From contig CAKQKH010000004.1 of the NCBI GenBank assembly GCA_934248075.1, positions 1 through 64,000 on the forward strand: DNA of 64,000 nt. The letters are read 5' to 3'. Every line of letters starts with the position of its first letter. Position 1 is the stretch's first letter. A program made the translations under genes and the position numbers. Positions 24,757 through 34,333 of the stretch are shown piece by piece. The notes beneath the pieces are model-generated. The model searched no databases and had not been told where the DNA came from. It saw only the letters and a program-made list of their open reading frames with translations. The stretch comes from an uncultured Alphaproteobacteria bacterium. Lineage in GTDB: Bacteria > Pseudomonadota > Alphaproteobacteria > RF32 > CAG-239.

Positions 24757-27700
24757 AATATATCGACTGCGCAAGCTGGTTGATTATTTCGGCGTGGTTC
24801 TGCTGGTCATGCTGCTTATTTTCATATGGCAGCTGTATCGCGGCTCGGTAGCGGTTCCGTTTCTCAAGCCATACATCATCAAGGCGCTCAATCACGATGA
24901 CTCCGAATATCAAGTGTCGCTGGATTCCGTAAATTTGGAGCTGGTGCGTTCTATCAAACCGTTGCGCATTATCGCCAACAATGTCAACTACCGCAAGTCT
25001 GACGGCTCCATATCCATCAACGCGCCCAAAACTTCGGTATCTTTCAGCATCAAGGCGCTGTTGCACGGCATTGTTGCTCCCAGTTCCATAGATGTTTTTG
25101 ACCCTCGGGTTTATATTTTTACCACCTATGGCATAGACAAGGAAAAGAAAGAGGATATCAACCAGAAAAAACTGGAATATTATTTTGACAGTTTTGAGGA
25201 GTTTTTGGAGCGATTTAACTCTGATGACCAGAGCTATCCGGAGAGCTATATTAATGATATAAACATCACTGGCGCCGAGGTTGAGTTTCACGAGGTTGAT
25301 CTCGGCAAAAAGTGGGTTTTGTCTGATGTAAATTATCGCTTTGATCGCGGTTTCAGCAAACTGGAAACCGAGGTTAACGCCCAGCTTAAGTTTAATGACA
25401 CTCCGTCGTCTTTGGGACTGGAGGCGGTTTATCGCCCTCTTGCCAACAAATTGGCGCTGCAGTTTTATTTTGCCGACTTGGTTCCGGCAGATCTCTTGGA
25501 ATTATTAACCTCGCAACCAAACGCCATGCCATATCAGATTGATGTTCCGGCCGGCGGCAGGGTGGAGGCGCTGATTAATATTTCCGAGATTGTCAAACAT
25601 CGTGATAATCTTGTCGGCAGTTTAGACACCGCGGTTGAAAAAATCACTTTCGCCATAGAGGGCGGACAAGGGCATATTGCGTTTTCCGATCAGGCTGAGG
25701 AAAATTACAATATCGGCGCTCTTACTTTTAATGGTGAAATCGCCGGCGGTCTAAACCAATTAAGTATCAAAGACGCCGAATTTGAGCTTGACGGACAGCA
25801 AGCGGTGTTGGGGCTGAAGGCCACCGGTCTCAAAAATTATCTGTTGCAATCCTCGCTCAAAGATTTGGAGCTGACCATTTCTGCCGGCATCAAAAAACTT
25901 CCCACCAATGATTTGTTTCGCTATTGGCCGCAACATATTGCTCCTCAGGCATGGAGTTGGTGTAAAGACAGCTTGTCAGAGGGAGCGATAGAAAACGCCG
26001 CGTTCAAATTCCATTTCGGTTATGATTCCAAAACCAAGCGATTTGCGTTTCAGAAACTGGAGGGCAGCGCCGAAACCTCCGGAGTGTCATTAGACTATCT
26101 GAGCGGTATGCCCAAGGTTACCGATGTCTATGGCAAGGTCGATTTTTACAATGACAAGCTGAAAATGTATTTTGACAAAGGCGTGTCCGATGACGTTATC
26201 CTCAATCAGGGCTATATTGAGCTATATGATCTGAACAAAGAAGATAATTATGCCAAAATCGATTTGACCGGCGTCGGTTCGATTACGGATATTTTGCGTC
26301 TGATAGACAATCCGCCGCTGCGTTATACCACCGAGATGGGGATCAATCCGCAAAATATCAAGGGCAGCGCCGAAACCAACCTCAAATTGCAGTTTGAGCT
26401 AAAAGAAGACCTTTCTCCCGATGAGGTTGGCGTCGATATCAGCGCCACTTTGCAAGACGTGGTTTTGACCGATATCATCAAAGACAAAACCATTGAGGCC
26501 AAACAGTTGGATCTCAAGGTTGACAATAGCGGTTTGGAGCTTGGCGGAGTTGCCAATTTTGACGGTATTCCCATAACTCTCAAATGGAATGAGAATTTTA
26601 ATCATAAAGACTATCGCAGCCGCTATCGGTTGAGCTTTAATTTTGACAACAATTTCAAACAGAAGATGGGGCTGAATATTTCCGCCCTCAATGATCCCTA
26701 TGTTCAAGGCTCAATTCCGGCGCAGGCGATTGTCACGGTATATGATGATCAAAAAGCGGTGGTTGATTTTAACGGTGATTTGCAAAATGCCAATATCGAT
26801 TATGCCTTTTTGGGGTTCAAGAAAAAAGTCGGCACCGAGGGCGTAATCAGCGCCAGATTAAATTTGCTCAAGAATCAGGTTGTTGATATCCCGATGTTTG
26901 CTTTGTCCAAGCCCAATTTTAATCTCAAAGGCAAAATTGCGCTGGACAAACAAGGCAAGCTCAAAACCATAGACATCACCGATATCAAAGGCGACAAAAC
27001 CTCTGCCCGCGCTAAGATAGATATGGCTTATGCTCCTCAAGAAAAAATCAAAATCAATGTTTCGGGCAGCAGTTATAATCTGTCGGAGTTTTTTGCCAAA
27101 GACGAAGAAGATATCAAAGCCGCCAAAGAGCGTCGCAAACAACAAAAATTGGCTGACGCCGCCGCTCCAGACGCCGTTGAGGCCGATGAGCTTGCCGCCG
27201 CTCCCAATACAGAGATAAACATTGCGGTTAACAGTCTTTGGACCAACCAAAACGTGGCTTTGCGCAATTTTGCCGGCTCCGCCAAAATTGTTCACGGCAC
27301 CGGTTTGCAAGAGATGCACCTTATCGGCAATTTTGCCTCCAGTCGCAAAAACGGCAAGATCACCAATCTCAAGCTTGACTATGTTCCGCGTCCGCACAAT
27401 GAATATTTGCTAACCATTGAGAGTGATGACGCCGGTTCCACCTTTAAATTTTTGCGTTTATATGATTATATGCGCGGTGGCAGTCTGAGCATCAACGCCA
27501 AACGAGATTCCGCCAAGAATTTTGTCGGTCATGCCAAGATTCGCAATTTTAATATATACAACACTCCGATATTTGCCAAATTGCTGACTGTGGCCTCGTT
27601 TACCGGCATGGTGGATTTGCTGACCGGCGAGGGGATTGCCTTCTCGCATTTTGACGCGCCGTTTGAGTACAAAAAATCCACGCTTAAGGTCAATGATGCC

Positions 27701-27997
27701 AAAGCCTTTGGCAATGTTGTCGGCATCACTGGCAACGGCACTTATTCAATGCGCTATCAGGAGTTTGACCTCAAAGGTCTTATTGCTCCGGCCTATGGAC
27801 TGAATACTTTTATCGGCAGCATTCCGCTGGTTGGCACTTTGCTCAGCGGCAAAGACGGCACGGTTTTCGCCGCCAATTACACTATCACCGGCGATATTGA
27901 CGACGCCAACGTCAGCATAAACCCGCTTTCGGCTCTTAGTCCCAATTCGCTCAAAGAGCTGATGTCCTCAATATTTGGCGGCAACAATGACAAATAA
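24737..27997 (+). CDS. AsmA-like / YhdP-type large envelope protein (DUF3971)
   Basis: The 1086-residue protein has a single N-terminal membrane helix (about 18-36, FGVVLLVMLLIFIWQLY) and a very long periplasmic region of alternating beta strands. The C-terminal part, with GGSLSINAKRDSAKNFVGHA, LLTVASFTGMVDLLTGEGIA and FIGSIPLVGTLLSG, matches the AsmA/YhdP C-terminal pattern. Proteins of this group are thought to form hydrophobic grooves that carry phospholipids between the inner and outer membranes. An Ala/Lys-rich linker lies near residues 785-815. It is coupled with the hydrolase upstream and the HAD-like gene downstream. Confidence 0.85.
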   Translation: MKKIDPKIYRLRKLVDYFGVVLLVMLLIFIWQLYRGSVAVPFLKPYIIKALNHDDSEYQVSLDSVNLELVRSIKPLRIIANNVNYRKSDGSISINAPKTSVSFSIKALLHGIVAPSSIDVFDPRVYIFTTYGIDKEKKEDINQKKLEYYFDSFEEFLERFNSDDQSYPESYINDINITGAEVEFHEVDLGKKWVLSDVNYRFDRGFSKLETEVNAQLKFNDTPSSLGLEAVYRPLANKLALQFYFADLVPADLLELLTSQPNAMPYQIDVPAGGRVEALINISEIVKHRDNLVGSLDTAVEKITFAIEGGQGHIAFSDQAEENYNIGALTFNGEIAGGLNQLSIKDAEFELDGQQAVLGLKATGLKNYLLQSSLKDLELTISAGIKKLPTNDLFRYWPQHIAPQAWSWCKDSLSEGAIENAAFKFHFGYDSKTKRFAFQKLEGSAETSGVSLDYLSGMPKVTDVYGKVDFYNDKLKMYFDKGVSDDVILNQGYIELYDLNKEDNYAKIDLTGVGSITDILRLIDNPPLRYTTEMGINPQNIKGSAETNLKLQFELKEDLSPDEVGVDISATLQDVVLTDIIKDKTIEAKQLDLKVDNSGLELGGVANFDGIPITLKWNENFNHKDYRSRYRLSFNFDNNFKQKMGLNISALNDPYVQGSIPAQAIVTVYDDQKAVVDFNGDLQNANIDYAFLGFKKKVGTEGVISARLNLLKNQVVDIPMFALSKPNFNLKGKIALDKQGKLKTIDITDIKGDKTSARAKIDMAYAPQEKIKINVSGSSYNLSEFFAKDEEDIKAAKERRKQQKLADAAAPDAVEADELAAAPNTEINIAVNSLWTNQNVALRNFAGSAKIVHGTGLQEMHLIGNFASSRKNGKITNLKLDYVPRPHNEYLLTIESDDAGSTFKFLRLYDYMRGGSLSINAKRDSAKNFVGHAKIRNFNIYNTPIFAKLLTVASFTGMVDLLTGEGIAFSHFDAPFEYKKSTLKVNDAKAFGNVVGITGNGTYSMRYQEFDLKGLIAPAYGLNTFIGSIPLVGTLLSGKDGTVFAANYTITGDIDDANVSINPLSALSPNSLKELMSSIFGGNNDK

Positions 27998-28457
27998 GTT
28001 AAAAATCGGTTTGGACTATCATGGCGTCATCACGCGCCGTCCCGAATATTTTGCGGCCTTTGCTCAAGCGGCCGTGCGGTATGGTTGCGAGATTCACATC
28101 ATTACCGGCGGTCCCGAGTTGGCAGTATCAGAGGCGCTGGCCAAAATTCAATTACCTTATACTCGAATTTTTGCCATTTTAGATTATTATGAGGCCAGAG
28201 GTCTGGTTGAACATCTGACAGACGGCGGTTTTCACATTCCCGATGAGTTATGGGACAGCGCCAAAGCCGATTATTGCCGCCGCGCCGCCATAAATGTGCA
28301 TATTGATGACAGCGAACACTATGTCAAATGGTTTACCACCCCTTATTGCCGTTATCTTCACCATGCCGATATTTGCCAAACCGCAGACGGCCGCGCAGTC
28401 GATTTTGCTCAGCCGCCAGCTCTGGCGCTGGAACGGCTTATCCGCATTATTGATTAG
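27987..28457 (+). CDS. Small HAD-like protein
   Basis: The protein has 156 residues. ATG 27987 overlaps the AsmA-like gene by 11 bases; an in-frame codon at 27975 would overlap further without benefit. The N-terminus KIGLDYHGVIT resembles HAD motif I (DxDGVIT) but with D-Y-H, so the second, acid-base aspartate is histidine. IHIITGG fits motif II (Ser/Thr), and INVHIDDSEHYVKWF fits motif IV (DD). It resembles the 5'-nucleotidase-like HAD group. The altered motif I makes phosphatase activity uncertain. Confidence 0.65.
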   Translation: MTNKLKIGLDYHGVITRRPEYFAAFAQAAVRYGCEIHIITGGPELAVSEALAKIQLPYTRIFAILDYYEARGLVEHLTDGGFHIPDELWDSAKADYCRRAAINVHIDDSEHYVKWFTTPYCRYLHHADICQTADGRAVDFAQPPALALERLIRIID

Positions 28458-28529
28458 AGCAATTTGATTTTACGATTTATTTATACATTTGCGTTAATAA
28501 TCTGATACCAACAATCCTAAGGTGCAGTT

Positions 28530-29219
28530 ATGATTCGTGAAGAAATCGTCCATATTAACGGAATTCCCAAAAAGTTGGTGGTGTTTTTGCATGGCTATCT
28601 TGACAGCGCCGACCACGCAGACTCTCAAATTGCCGTTTTGTCAGATATGTTGCCGGACATCGCTTTGCACATTCCGCAATCTCCCATTGCTTGCGAGGTT
28701 GGACACAATATGCGCCAATGGTACTCGGTTTATCGGTTTGATCCTCGCTACGAGCGCAAAAACGCTTCGTCCATGCCGGAATTTCTTGCTTATTATAATC
28801 ATATGGTTCCCGCTCTTAACGAGGCCAGCGGTTTGTTGCGGCCATATTTGGAGCAAACCTTGCTTGAGTATGGTATGGATTATCAAGATTTGTTTTTGTG
28901 CGGTTTTTCTCAGGGAGCAATGTTGGCAATACACACAGGTCTGATGTTGCCGGAATCGCCGGCCGGAATAATAAGTTTTTCCGGCTTGGTCGCGGGCGGC
29001 GATTTTTTGCAAAAGCACGCGTGCGCTTATCCTGATGTTTTGCTGATTCACGGCACCAATGACCAGTGTCTGCGTTATCCATTGCTGGATTTTTCCGCGC
29101 GCAAACTAGCTCAAATCGGTTGTTGTACCGAGAGCCGCACCATTGTCGGCGGCGAGCATAAAATCACTCCCGAGGCGGTGGCAATGGCGGCCGAGTTTAT
29201 TCGTCGGCGCCTCAAATAA
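28530..29219 (+). CDS. Carboxylesterase/phospholipase-like alpha/beta hydrolase
   Basis: The 229-residue cytoplasmic serine hydrolase has VVFLHGYLDSA (oxyanion), the nucleophile elbow GFSQGA (about 130), an aspartate in IHGTNDQCL and a histidine in GGEHKITPE. The length and motifs fit the YpfH/acyl-protein-thioesterase-like carboxylesterase family. The start at 28530 follows CCTAAGGTGCAG. The natural substrate cannot be told. It converges with the binding-protein gene, with an eight-base overlap of the 3' ends. Confidence 0.85.
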   Translation: MIREEIVHINGIPKKLVVFLHGYLDSADHADSQIAVLSDMLPDIALHIPQSPIACEVGHNMRQWYSVYRFDPRYERKNASSMPEFLAYYNHMVPALNEASGLLRPYLEQTLLEYGMDYQDLFLCGFSQGAMLAIHTGLMLPESPAGIISFSGLVAGGDFLQKHACAYPDVLLIHGTNDQCLRYPLLDFSARKLAQIGCCTESRTIVGGEHKITPEAVAMAAEFIRRRLK

Positions 29220-30231
29220 ACGGCTGAACGCTGACAAGTCCTCCTTGCTCTATCAGCTTGTTTTTATCGCGCTCAATTTGCAACGGTGAATCCTGCCCCA
29301 AATTGCGTTCTAACATTTCGCCGAAGTTACCGCGCGCTTTAATGGCGGCACTAACCCAATTTGGTTGAATCCCTAAGCTGTTCCACAATCCGTTGCCACC
29401 CAGCAGATTCTGCAAAGACACGTCTCTCACCCCGATAAAAGTGTCAATGTTTTTAGAGCTTAGGCCGTGTTCTTCCGCCAGTTTTGGGGCGTTGATAATC
29501 CATTTCGCGGCAATTCTCAAGGCGGGATTATCTTTGCGGCTATACGCATATACCGGACGATAGGCTATGTTTTCAGGCAACACATTAATCGTGCCGGTTT
29601 TAGTAATCAGATTTTGGCTCAGACCTTTCAGATAGATTTCGCTTCCGCTGATAAGCTCGCAGCGATTAAGCAAAAAAGCCTGTTTAGCCGCGTTCATGTC
29701 GGCAAACGGCAAAATCTTAAACTCCAATGCAAATTTATAATTATATTCGATGATTTTGGCCATTTCCGCCGATTTATCAACCACGCACACCTTTTGTCCT
29801 CTAAATTCCTCCATGGAAGAGGCGTTAACTTTTTCTCTGGTGGCAAAAACCTGTCGGTCGAAATACAACAAATCAATGGCCATGGCCGGAGACGTCATTT
29901 CTTGTCTGGCCGAGAGGGCTGAGTTTCCGAGCATAATATCAATTTGGTTGCCGGCAAAAGCTTTGCCCGCCCGCTCGGGGCTGACGTCAACCAGTCTGAA
30001 TGCCTCGTCATTTCCCAACAGCGCCGCGGCAAAGTTGCGGCAAATATCAGCGTCAATACCTTGCCAAAAGCCCTCGCTGTCTTTATAGGCCAATACTTTT
30101 GAGCCAAGATCGGTTCCGCAAGAGATGTATCCGCGGTTAATAATCGCCTCAACACTGTTGTTTTCCGCGGCAATGAGCGGATTAACACTCCACACGGCCA
30201 GGGCGGCCAAAAATAATGTTTTAAGTTTCAT
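29212..30231 (-). CDS. Amino-acid ABC transporter substrate-binding protein (AapJ-like)
   Basis: The 339-residue periplasmic protein has a signal peptide (about 1-21, ending LIAA) and an SBP_bac_3 fold starting VEAIINRGYISCGTD, then GFWQGIDADICRNFAAALLG, MLGNSALSARQE and GQKVCVVDKSAE. The size and the two conserved cysteines match the general L-amino-acid binding proteins AapJ/BztA of alphaproteobacteria. No permease or ATPase gene is adjacent, so its transporter partner must be encoded elsewhere. The start at ATG 30231 has no strong Shine-Dalgarno. Confidence 0.85.
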   Translation of the reverse strand: MKLKTLFLAALAVWSVNPLIAAENNSVEAIINRGYISCGTDLGSKVLAYKDSEGFWQGIDADICRNFAAALLGNDEAFRLVDVSPERAGKAFAGNQIDIMLGNSALSARQEMTSPAMAIDLLYFDRQVFATREKVNASSMEEFRGQKVCVVDKSAEMAKIIEYNYKFALEFKILPFADMNAAKQAFLLNRCELISGSEIYLKGLSQNLITKTGTINVLPENIAYRPVYAYSRKDNPALRIAAKWIINAPKLAEEHGLSSKNIDTFIGVRDVSLQNLLGGNGLWNSLGIQPNWVSAAIKARGNFGEMLERNLGQDSPLQIERDKNKLIEQGGLVSVQPFI

Positions 30232-30288
30232 TTTATTAACCAATTTATGTTAAAATCCTTATAGTTGGCAATTATAAGGCAAAATTTT

Positions 30289-30936
30289 ATGAAAAGTAAT
30301 CTTTTTTTGCGAGTTATCAGCGTATTGCTGGCAGTTTTATTTTTCAGCTCGTCCGCCGGCGCCAGAGTCAGTCCTCCGGTTGCCGGACAATGGGCCGAAC
30401 AAAACGGCAAATTGTTGTTAGATGCTTTTCAGGAGCCGGATATTGCCAAGCGTTATCAGGTTTTGGACAAGTTATTGTTGCAATATGTGGATTTGCCTTA
30501 TATCGGCAAATTTCTCATGGGCAAATATTGGCGTACGATGACCACCGCTCAGCAAACTGAGTATCAAGAGCTGTTTCGGCGCTATGCTTTGGCCTTATAC
30601 AAGACCTTTCCGCTGGATTTTGCCAATCAGCTAAGCTACGATTTCGGTCAGGCGTACGAGGACGGCTCTTTCACCATTGTTCCCGCCGCGATTCACCTCA
30701 ATTTGGGCGACAAACCGCAAGATCTTCTGATGCAGTTTCGCCTGCATGGCACTGACACGGACATAAAGTTGGTGGATATTAAATTGGCCGAAAGCAGTTT
30801 GATATTGTCTTATCGCAGTCGTTTTTATCAAATGATTGCCGACAACGATGGCGAAATTGAATGGTTTTTGGAAAATTTGCAGTCTTTGGCCGATTCTATG
30901 GAGCAGTTAAATTCCGACGCCGCATCTTCTTTGTAA
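30289..30936 (+). CDS. MlaC-like phospholipid-binding periplasmic protein
   Basis: The 215-residue protein has a signal peptide (about 1-26, ending SAGA) and the MlaC/Ttg2D pattern: helices with RYQVLDKLLLQYVDLPYIGK, FLMGKYWRTMTTAQQTEYQE, LFRRYALALYKTFP, then a beta region and a C-terminal YRSRFYQMIADNDGEIEWFL. MlaC ferries phospholipids between the Mla inner- and outer-membrane complexes. No other mla genes are nearby. ATG 30289 has AAGGC upstream. It diverges from the binding-protein gene across 57 bases. Confidence 0.8.
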   Translation: MKSNLFLRVISVLLAVLFFSSSAGARVSPPVAGQWAEQNGKLLLDAFQEPDIAKRYQVLDKLLLQYVDLPYIGKFLMGKYWRTMTTAQQTEYQELFRRYALALYKTFPLDFANQLSYDFGQAYEDGSFTIVPAAIHLNLGDKPQDLLMQFRLHGTDTDIKLVDIKLAESSLILSYRSRFYQMIADNDGEIEWFLENLQSLADSMEQLNSDAASSL

Positions 30937-30943
30937 AAAGTCC

Positions 30944-30970
30944 TTGAAATTATGGCGCAATGACTATAAT
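30944..30970 (+). promoter_or_regulatory. Possible promoter of gltX-cysS
   Basis: TTGAAA (30944-30949) and a perfect TATAAT (30965-30970) precede gltX by about 40 bases. The 15-base spacer is shorter than the usual 17, so this is tentative. Confidence 0.4.
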
Positions 30971-31011
30971 ATCTCTGCTTAGTTTTCTTAATTTAATACA
31001 GGTCAAAATTT

Positions 31012-32334
31012 ATGAATAATATCAAAGTCCGATTTGCGCCAAGTCCCACCGGATATATGCATATCGGCAATACCCGCACCGCGGTTTTCAACTGGCTGCT
31101 GGCTCGCAAGTTGGGCGGCAGATTTATGCTCCGTATTGATGATACTGATGTTTTGCGCTCCAAAAAAGAATATGAGGATTCGCTGCGAGATGTTTTGCAA
31201 TGGCTGGGGCTGAACTGGAGCGAGGAGGCTCGCCAGTCTGCCCGCATGGATCGTTACAATGAAATTGTCGCCAAACTCAAGTCCGAGGGCAGGGTATATG
31301 CTTGCTATGAGACCGCCGAGGAGCTGGAAATCATGCGCAAACGCCTTATGGCCAAAGGCCTGCCGCCGATTTATGACCGCGGCGCGCTCAATCTGACTGC
31401 CGAGCAGATTGCCGCTTACGAGGCGGAAGGGCGCCGTCCGCACTATCGCTTTAAGTTGGAGCCGGGGATTATCGAGTGGACCGACATGGTGCGCGGTCAT
31501 TGCCGTTATGACGCCGCCAATTTGGCGGATCCGGTCATCATTCGTGAAGACGGTTCTTATTTGTATCATCTGCCTTCGGTTATTGATGATTCGGATTTTG
31601 GCATTACCCACATTATCCGCGGTGAGGACCATGTTACCAACACCGCTTTGCAGATTCAGATGTTTGAGGTGTTGGGCGCGCCGGTGCCGCAGTTTGCTCA
31701 TCTGCCGTTGCTAACCGGCACCGAGGGCAAGTTATCCAAACGCTTGGGTTCTTTAGGCGTGCGCGAATTGCGAGAGCAAGGGGTTGAGGCTTTGGCGATT
31801 TGCTCATTTTTGGCCAAACTCGGCACTTCTGAAGCGATTGAGCCATATTATGACTTAGATTCTTTGGCTGAGAGTTTGGATCTGAGCAAGCTTGGCCGTT
31901 CGCAGCCAAAATTTGATGTTGAAGAGCTGCTGCATTTTAATACTCATTATGTCCGCTCGCTGCCTTATGCCAAAGTCGCCGACCGCGTCAATGTCTCCAA
32001 AGTATTTTGGAACACCGTCCGCGGTAATCTGAATTTGGTTCAAGATGTTGAGCTTTGGCATCAAATTTGTTGTCAAAAACTTAAGCCGATAATTGAAGAC
32101 GCGGAGCTAACCAAAGCTGCGGCGGAGATTTTGCCGCCCGAGCCATGGAATGCCGATACTTTCTCGTCGTGGGTTGCCGAGCTCAAACAAAAGACCGGCA
32201 AAAGCGGCAAAAATCTGTTTCATCCGCTGCGGCTGGCTCTGACCGCCGCGGCCGAAGGGCCCGAACTTAAAGCTTTGCTGCCTCTGATTGGCAGAGAGCG
32301 CGCCTATAATCGTTTATTGGGAATAGAAGCATGA
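31012..32334 (+). CDS. gltX: Glutamyl-tRNA synthetase
   Basis: This 440-residue class I synthetase has the HIGH-type motif in APSPTGYMHIGNTR (about 8-21) and the KMSKS-type motif as KLSKR (about 241). IIRGEDHVTN is typical of the GluRS/GlnRS family. The C-terminal anticodon-binding domain is short but ends cleanly (GRERAYNRLLGIEA). Many alphaproteobacteria carry two paralogues, one charging tRNA-Glu and one tRNA-Gln; which this is cannot be decided from the window. It overlaps cysS by four bases. Confidence 0.94.
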   Translation: MNNIKVRFAPSPTGYMHIGNTRTAVFNWLLARKLGGRFMLRIDDTDVLRSKKEYEDSLRDVLQWLGLNWSEEARQSARMDRYNEIVAKLKSEGRVYACYETAEELEIMRKRLMAKGLPPIYDRGALNLTAEQIAAYEAEGRRPHYRFKLEPGIIEWTDMVRGHCRYDAANLADPVIIREDGSYLYHLPSVIDDSDFGITHIIRGEDHVTNTALQIQMFEVLGAPVPQFAHLPLLTGTEGKLSKRLGSLGVRELREQGVEALAICSFLAKLGTSEAIEPYYDLDSLAESLDLSKLGRSQPKFDVEELLHFNTHYVRSLPYAKVADRVNVSKVFWNTVRGNLNLVQDVELWHQICCQKLKPIIEDAELTKAAAEILPPEPWNADTFSSWVAELKQKTGKSGKNLFHPLRLALTAAAEGPELKALLPLIGRERAYNRLLGIEA

Positions 32335-33710
32335 CCAAAATTTCGCTGTACAATACCTTACACCGTCGCAAAGAAGAATTTAAACCCATAGACGCCGCCA
32401 ATGTGCGCATGTATGTTTGCGGCCCCACGGTTTATGACCGCGCTCATTTGGGCAACGCCAAAACTCCGGTGGTGTTTGATGTTTTGTATCGCTTGCTGTG
32501 CCATGTCTATGGGGCGGATCATGTCAACTATGTTTCCAATATTACCGATGTTGATGACAAGATTTTGAAGAAACATCAGGAAACCGGCAAATCTATCCGT
32601 GAGATTACCGAGCAAACCTATCAGTGGTATATTGATGATATGGCTAAATTAAATGTTTTGCCGCCCAATCATCGCCCGCGGGCAACCGAATATATCGCCG
32701 AAATGATCGAGCTGGTTAAGCTTTTGTTGCAAAACGGCCACGCCTATGAGGCGGCTGGCCATGTTTTGTTTGATGTTGATTCCATGCCCGGTTACGGTTT
32801 TTTGTCCGGCCGCTCCATGAAAGAGATGCTGGCCGGCGCTCGTATTGAGGTTGCCGATTACAAGAAAAATCCGGCTGACTTTGTGCTGTGGAAACCATCT
32901 GAGGCCGACCAGCCCGGTTGGGACAGCCCGTGGGGATATGGCCGCCCCGGTTGGCACTTGGAGTGTTCGGCCATGAGTTCCAAACTGTTGGGTGACAATT
33001 TTGATATTCACGGCGGCGGTTCGGATTTAATCTTTCCTCACCATGAGAACGAGTGCGCTCAGTCCTTGTGCGCTCACCCTGGCTCCGAGTTCGCCCGCTA
33101 TTGGGTGCATGGCGGTATGTTGATGGTTGACGGCGTAAAGATGAGCAAATCTTTGGGCAATTTTTATACCATTGATCAGGTGCTGGAAAAAGCTCCGGCC
33201 GAGGCCTTGCGTTTGTTGTTTTTAACCACGCATTATCACCAACCGTTTAACTTCACTTTTGAGGGGTTGGCGCAGGCCAAAACCGCTTTAGATAAGTTTT
33301 ACAACGCCTTGTTGCGGGTAGTTGATGTGACCGCCTCTGATTGCGCTCCTGATGAGCGGGTGGTTGACGCTCTGGCCGATGACCTGAACACCCCGCTGGC
33401 TTTGTCTTATCTGCATGAAATGACCAATGCTCTTAACAAGGCGGAAACTCCGGCCGAGCAGGCCGCTGCCAAAGGTAAATTGCTGGCTTCAGCAGGTTTG
33501 CTTGGCATTTTGTGGCAGTCGCCGAGCGAATGGTTTAAAGGCGGCGAGAGTGATGACGAGGCCGCGGCGATTGAGGCCAAAATCGCCGAACGTGCCGCCG
33601 CCAAAAAGAACAAAGATTATGCTCTGGCTGACCAGATTCGCAATCAGCTCAAAGAACAAGGCATTATCCTTGAGGATTCTCCCCAAGGCACAACCTGGAA
33701 ACGGATATAA
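32331..33710 (+). CDS. cysS: Cysteinyl-tRNA synthetase
   Basis: This 459-residue class I synthetase has CGPTVYDRAHLGNAKT (HIGH equivalent), FDIHGGGSDLIFPHHENE with zinc and substrate residues, WVHGGMLMVDGVKMSKSLGN (KMSKS), and a C-terminal helical domain ending in GTTWKRI, the usual CysRS terminus. It is translated from an ATG overlapping the gltX stop (ATGA). An intergenic repeat region follows, without an obvious intrinsic terminator. Confidence 0.96.
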   Translation: MTKISLYNTLHRRKEEFKPIDAANVRMYVCGPTVYDRAHLGNAKTPVVFDVLYRLLCHVYGADHVNYVSNITDVDDKILKKHQETGKSIREITEQTYQWYIDDMAKLNVLPPNHRPRATEYIAEMIELVKLLLQNGHAYEAAGHVLFDVDSMPGYGFLSGRSMKEMLAGARIEVADYKKNPADFVLWKPSEADQPGWDSPWGYGRPGWHLECSAMSSKLLGDNFDIHGGGSDLIFPHHENECAQSLCAHPGSEFARYWVHGGMLMVDGVKMSKSLGNFYTIDQVLEKAPAEALRLLFLTTHYHQPFNFTFEGLAQAKTALDKFYNALLRVVDVTASDCAPDERVVDALADDLNTPLALSYLHEMTNALNKAETPAEQAAAKGKLLASAGLLGILWQSPSEWFKGGESDDEAAAIEAKIAERAAAKKNKDYALADQIRNQLKEQGIILEDSPQGTTWKRI

Positions 33711-33993
33711 ATCTCAAAGGTGCACAATCCCGAGCAACGAACAAGGTGAGTTGCGAGTAACAGCTTAAGAATGCCCGTGCCGGCTCGGCACCGCCGTGCG
33801 GGTCATTGCGCGAACGGCGTTTAGCCGTGAGAAGCAATCCATTTTATCAAGAAACAAGAAGATGGATTGCTTCGGTTCACTAGCGCTCACACTCGCAATG
33901 ACGGAGCAGGGTGCAAATCTGGCACTATCCCGAGCGCCGAGCCAACGGCGAGTAAGCGAGCAAATCCTTGCTATGCGCCACCCGCCGCGCGGG
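33711..33993. repeat. Intergenic repeat region with a 40-base dispersed repeat in inverted pair
   Basis: No gene is seen here. Bases 33802-33841 carry a 40-base unit starting GTCATTGCGCGA and ending GAAGCAATCCA. A degenerate inverted partner lies at 33863-33902 (TGGATTGCTTC to TCGCAATGAC), so the pair can fold into a long hairpin. Near copies of the same unit occur at 49811-49850 and 50708-50747 in opposite orientation. Flanking text has further small repeats (CCCGAGC..CGAG at about 33728 and 33928). The right edge abuts the 3' end of the small gene at 33994. Confidence 0.75.
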
Positions 33994-34203
33994 TTAGTTT
34001 TTGAAATTGTGGGTGCCATGAGTAGTTTTCATAATACTGTTGGCAAAAGATTTTTTGGCGGCATAGGTCATAAACAGCGGTTCTTCCATTTTCAGCGCGC
34101 CCAATGTTTCTTCCAGCGCCTCGAAGCTCTGATAAATTTTACTCACCAAAGACAGATTATCTTCAACAATATCATATAGCATCATAGGTTTGTTTGCGTT
34201 CAT
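33994..34203 (-). CDS. Small protein of unknown function
   Basis: The 69-residue product has a very good ribosome-binding site (GGGAGG eight bases before ATG 34203), so I take it as real. It is largely alpha-helical: MLYDIVEDNLSLVSKIYQSF, then EALEETLGALKMEEPLFMTY, and a basic tail. It has no membrane segment, signal peptide or cysteine. I do not recognise a family. Its 3' end lies at the boundary of the repeat region, so the last residues may derive from repeat DNA. Confidence 0.65.
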   Translation of the reverse strand: MNANKPMMLYDIVEDNLSLVSKIYQSFEALEETLGALKMEEPLFMTYAAKKSFANSIMKTTHGTHNFKN

Positions 34204-34333
34204 ATCTGTATCCTCCCTGATTAAAAATTGATTCAGGCACTGTTCTGGTGGCTGATACAGGTATTATAGCCGGATATTTTTAATTGAAAAGCCGGCTAAA
34301 TTCTGACCGATCAATCGAAAATTTCGTACATAG

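Noticed and set aside
27987..28457. Phosphatase activity for the small HAD-like protein
   Set aside because: The second aspartate of motif I is histidine in this reading, so I kept only the fold assignment.
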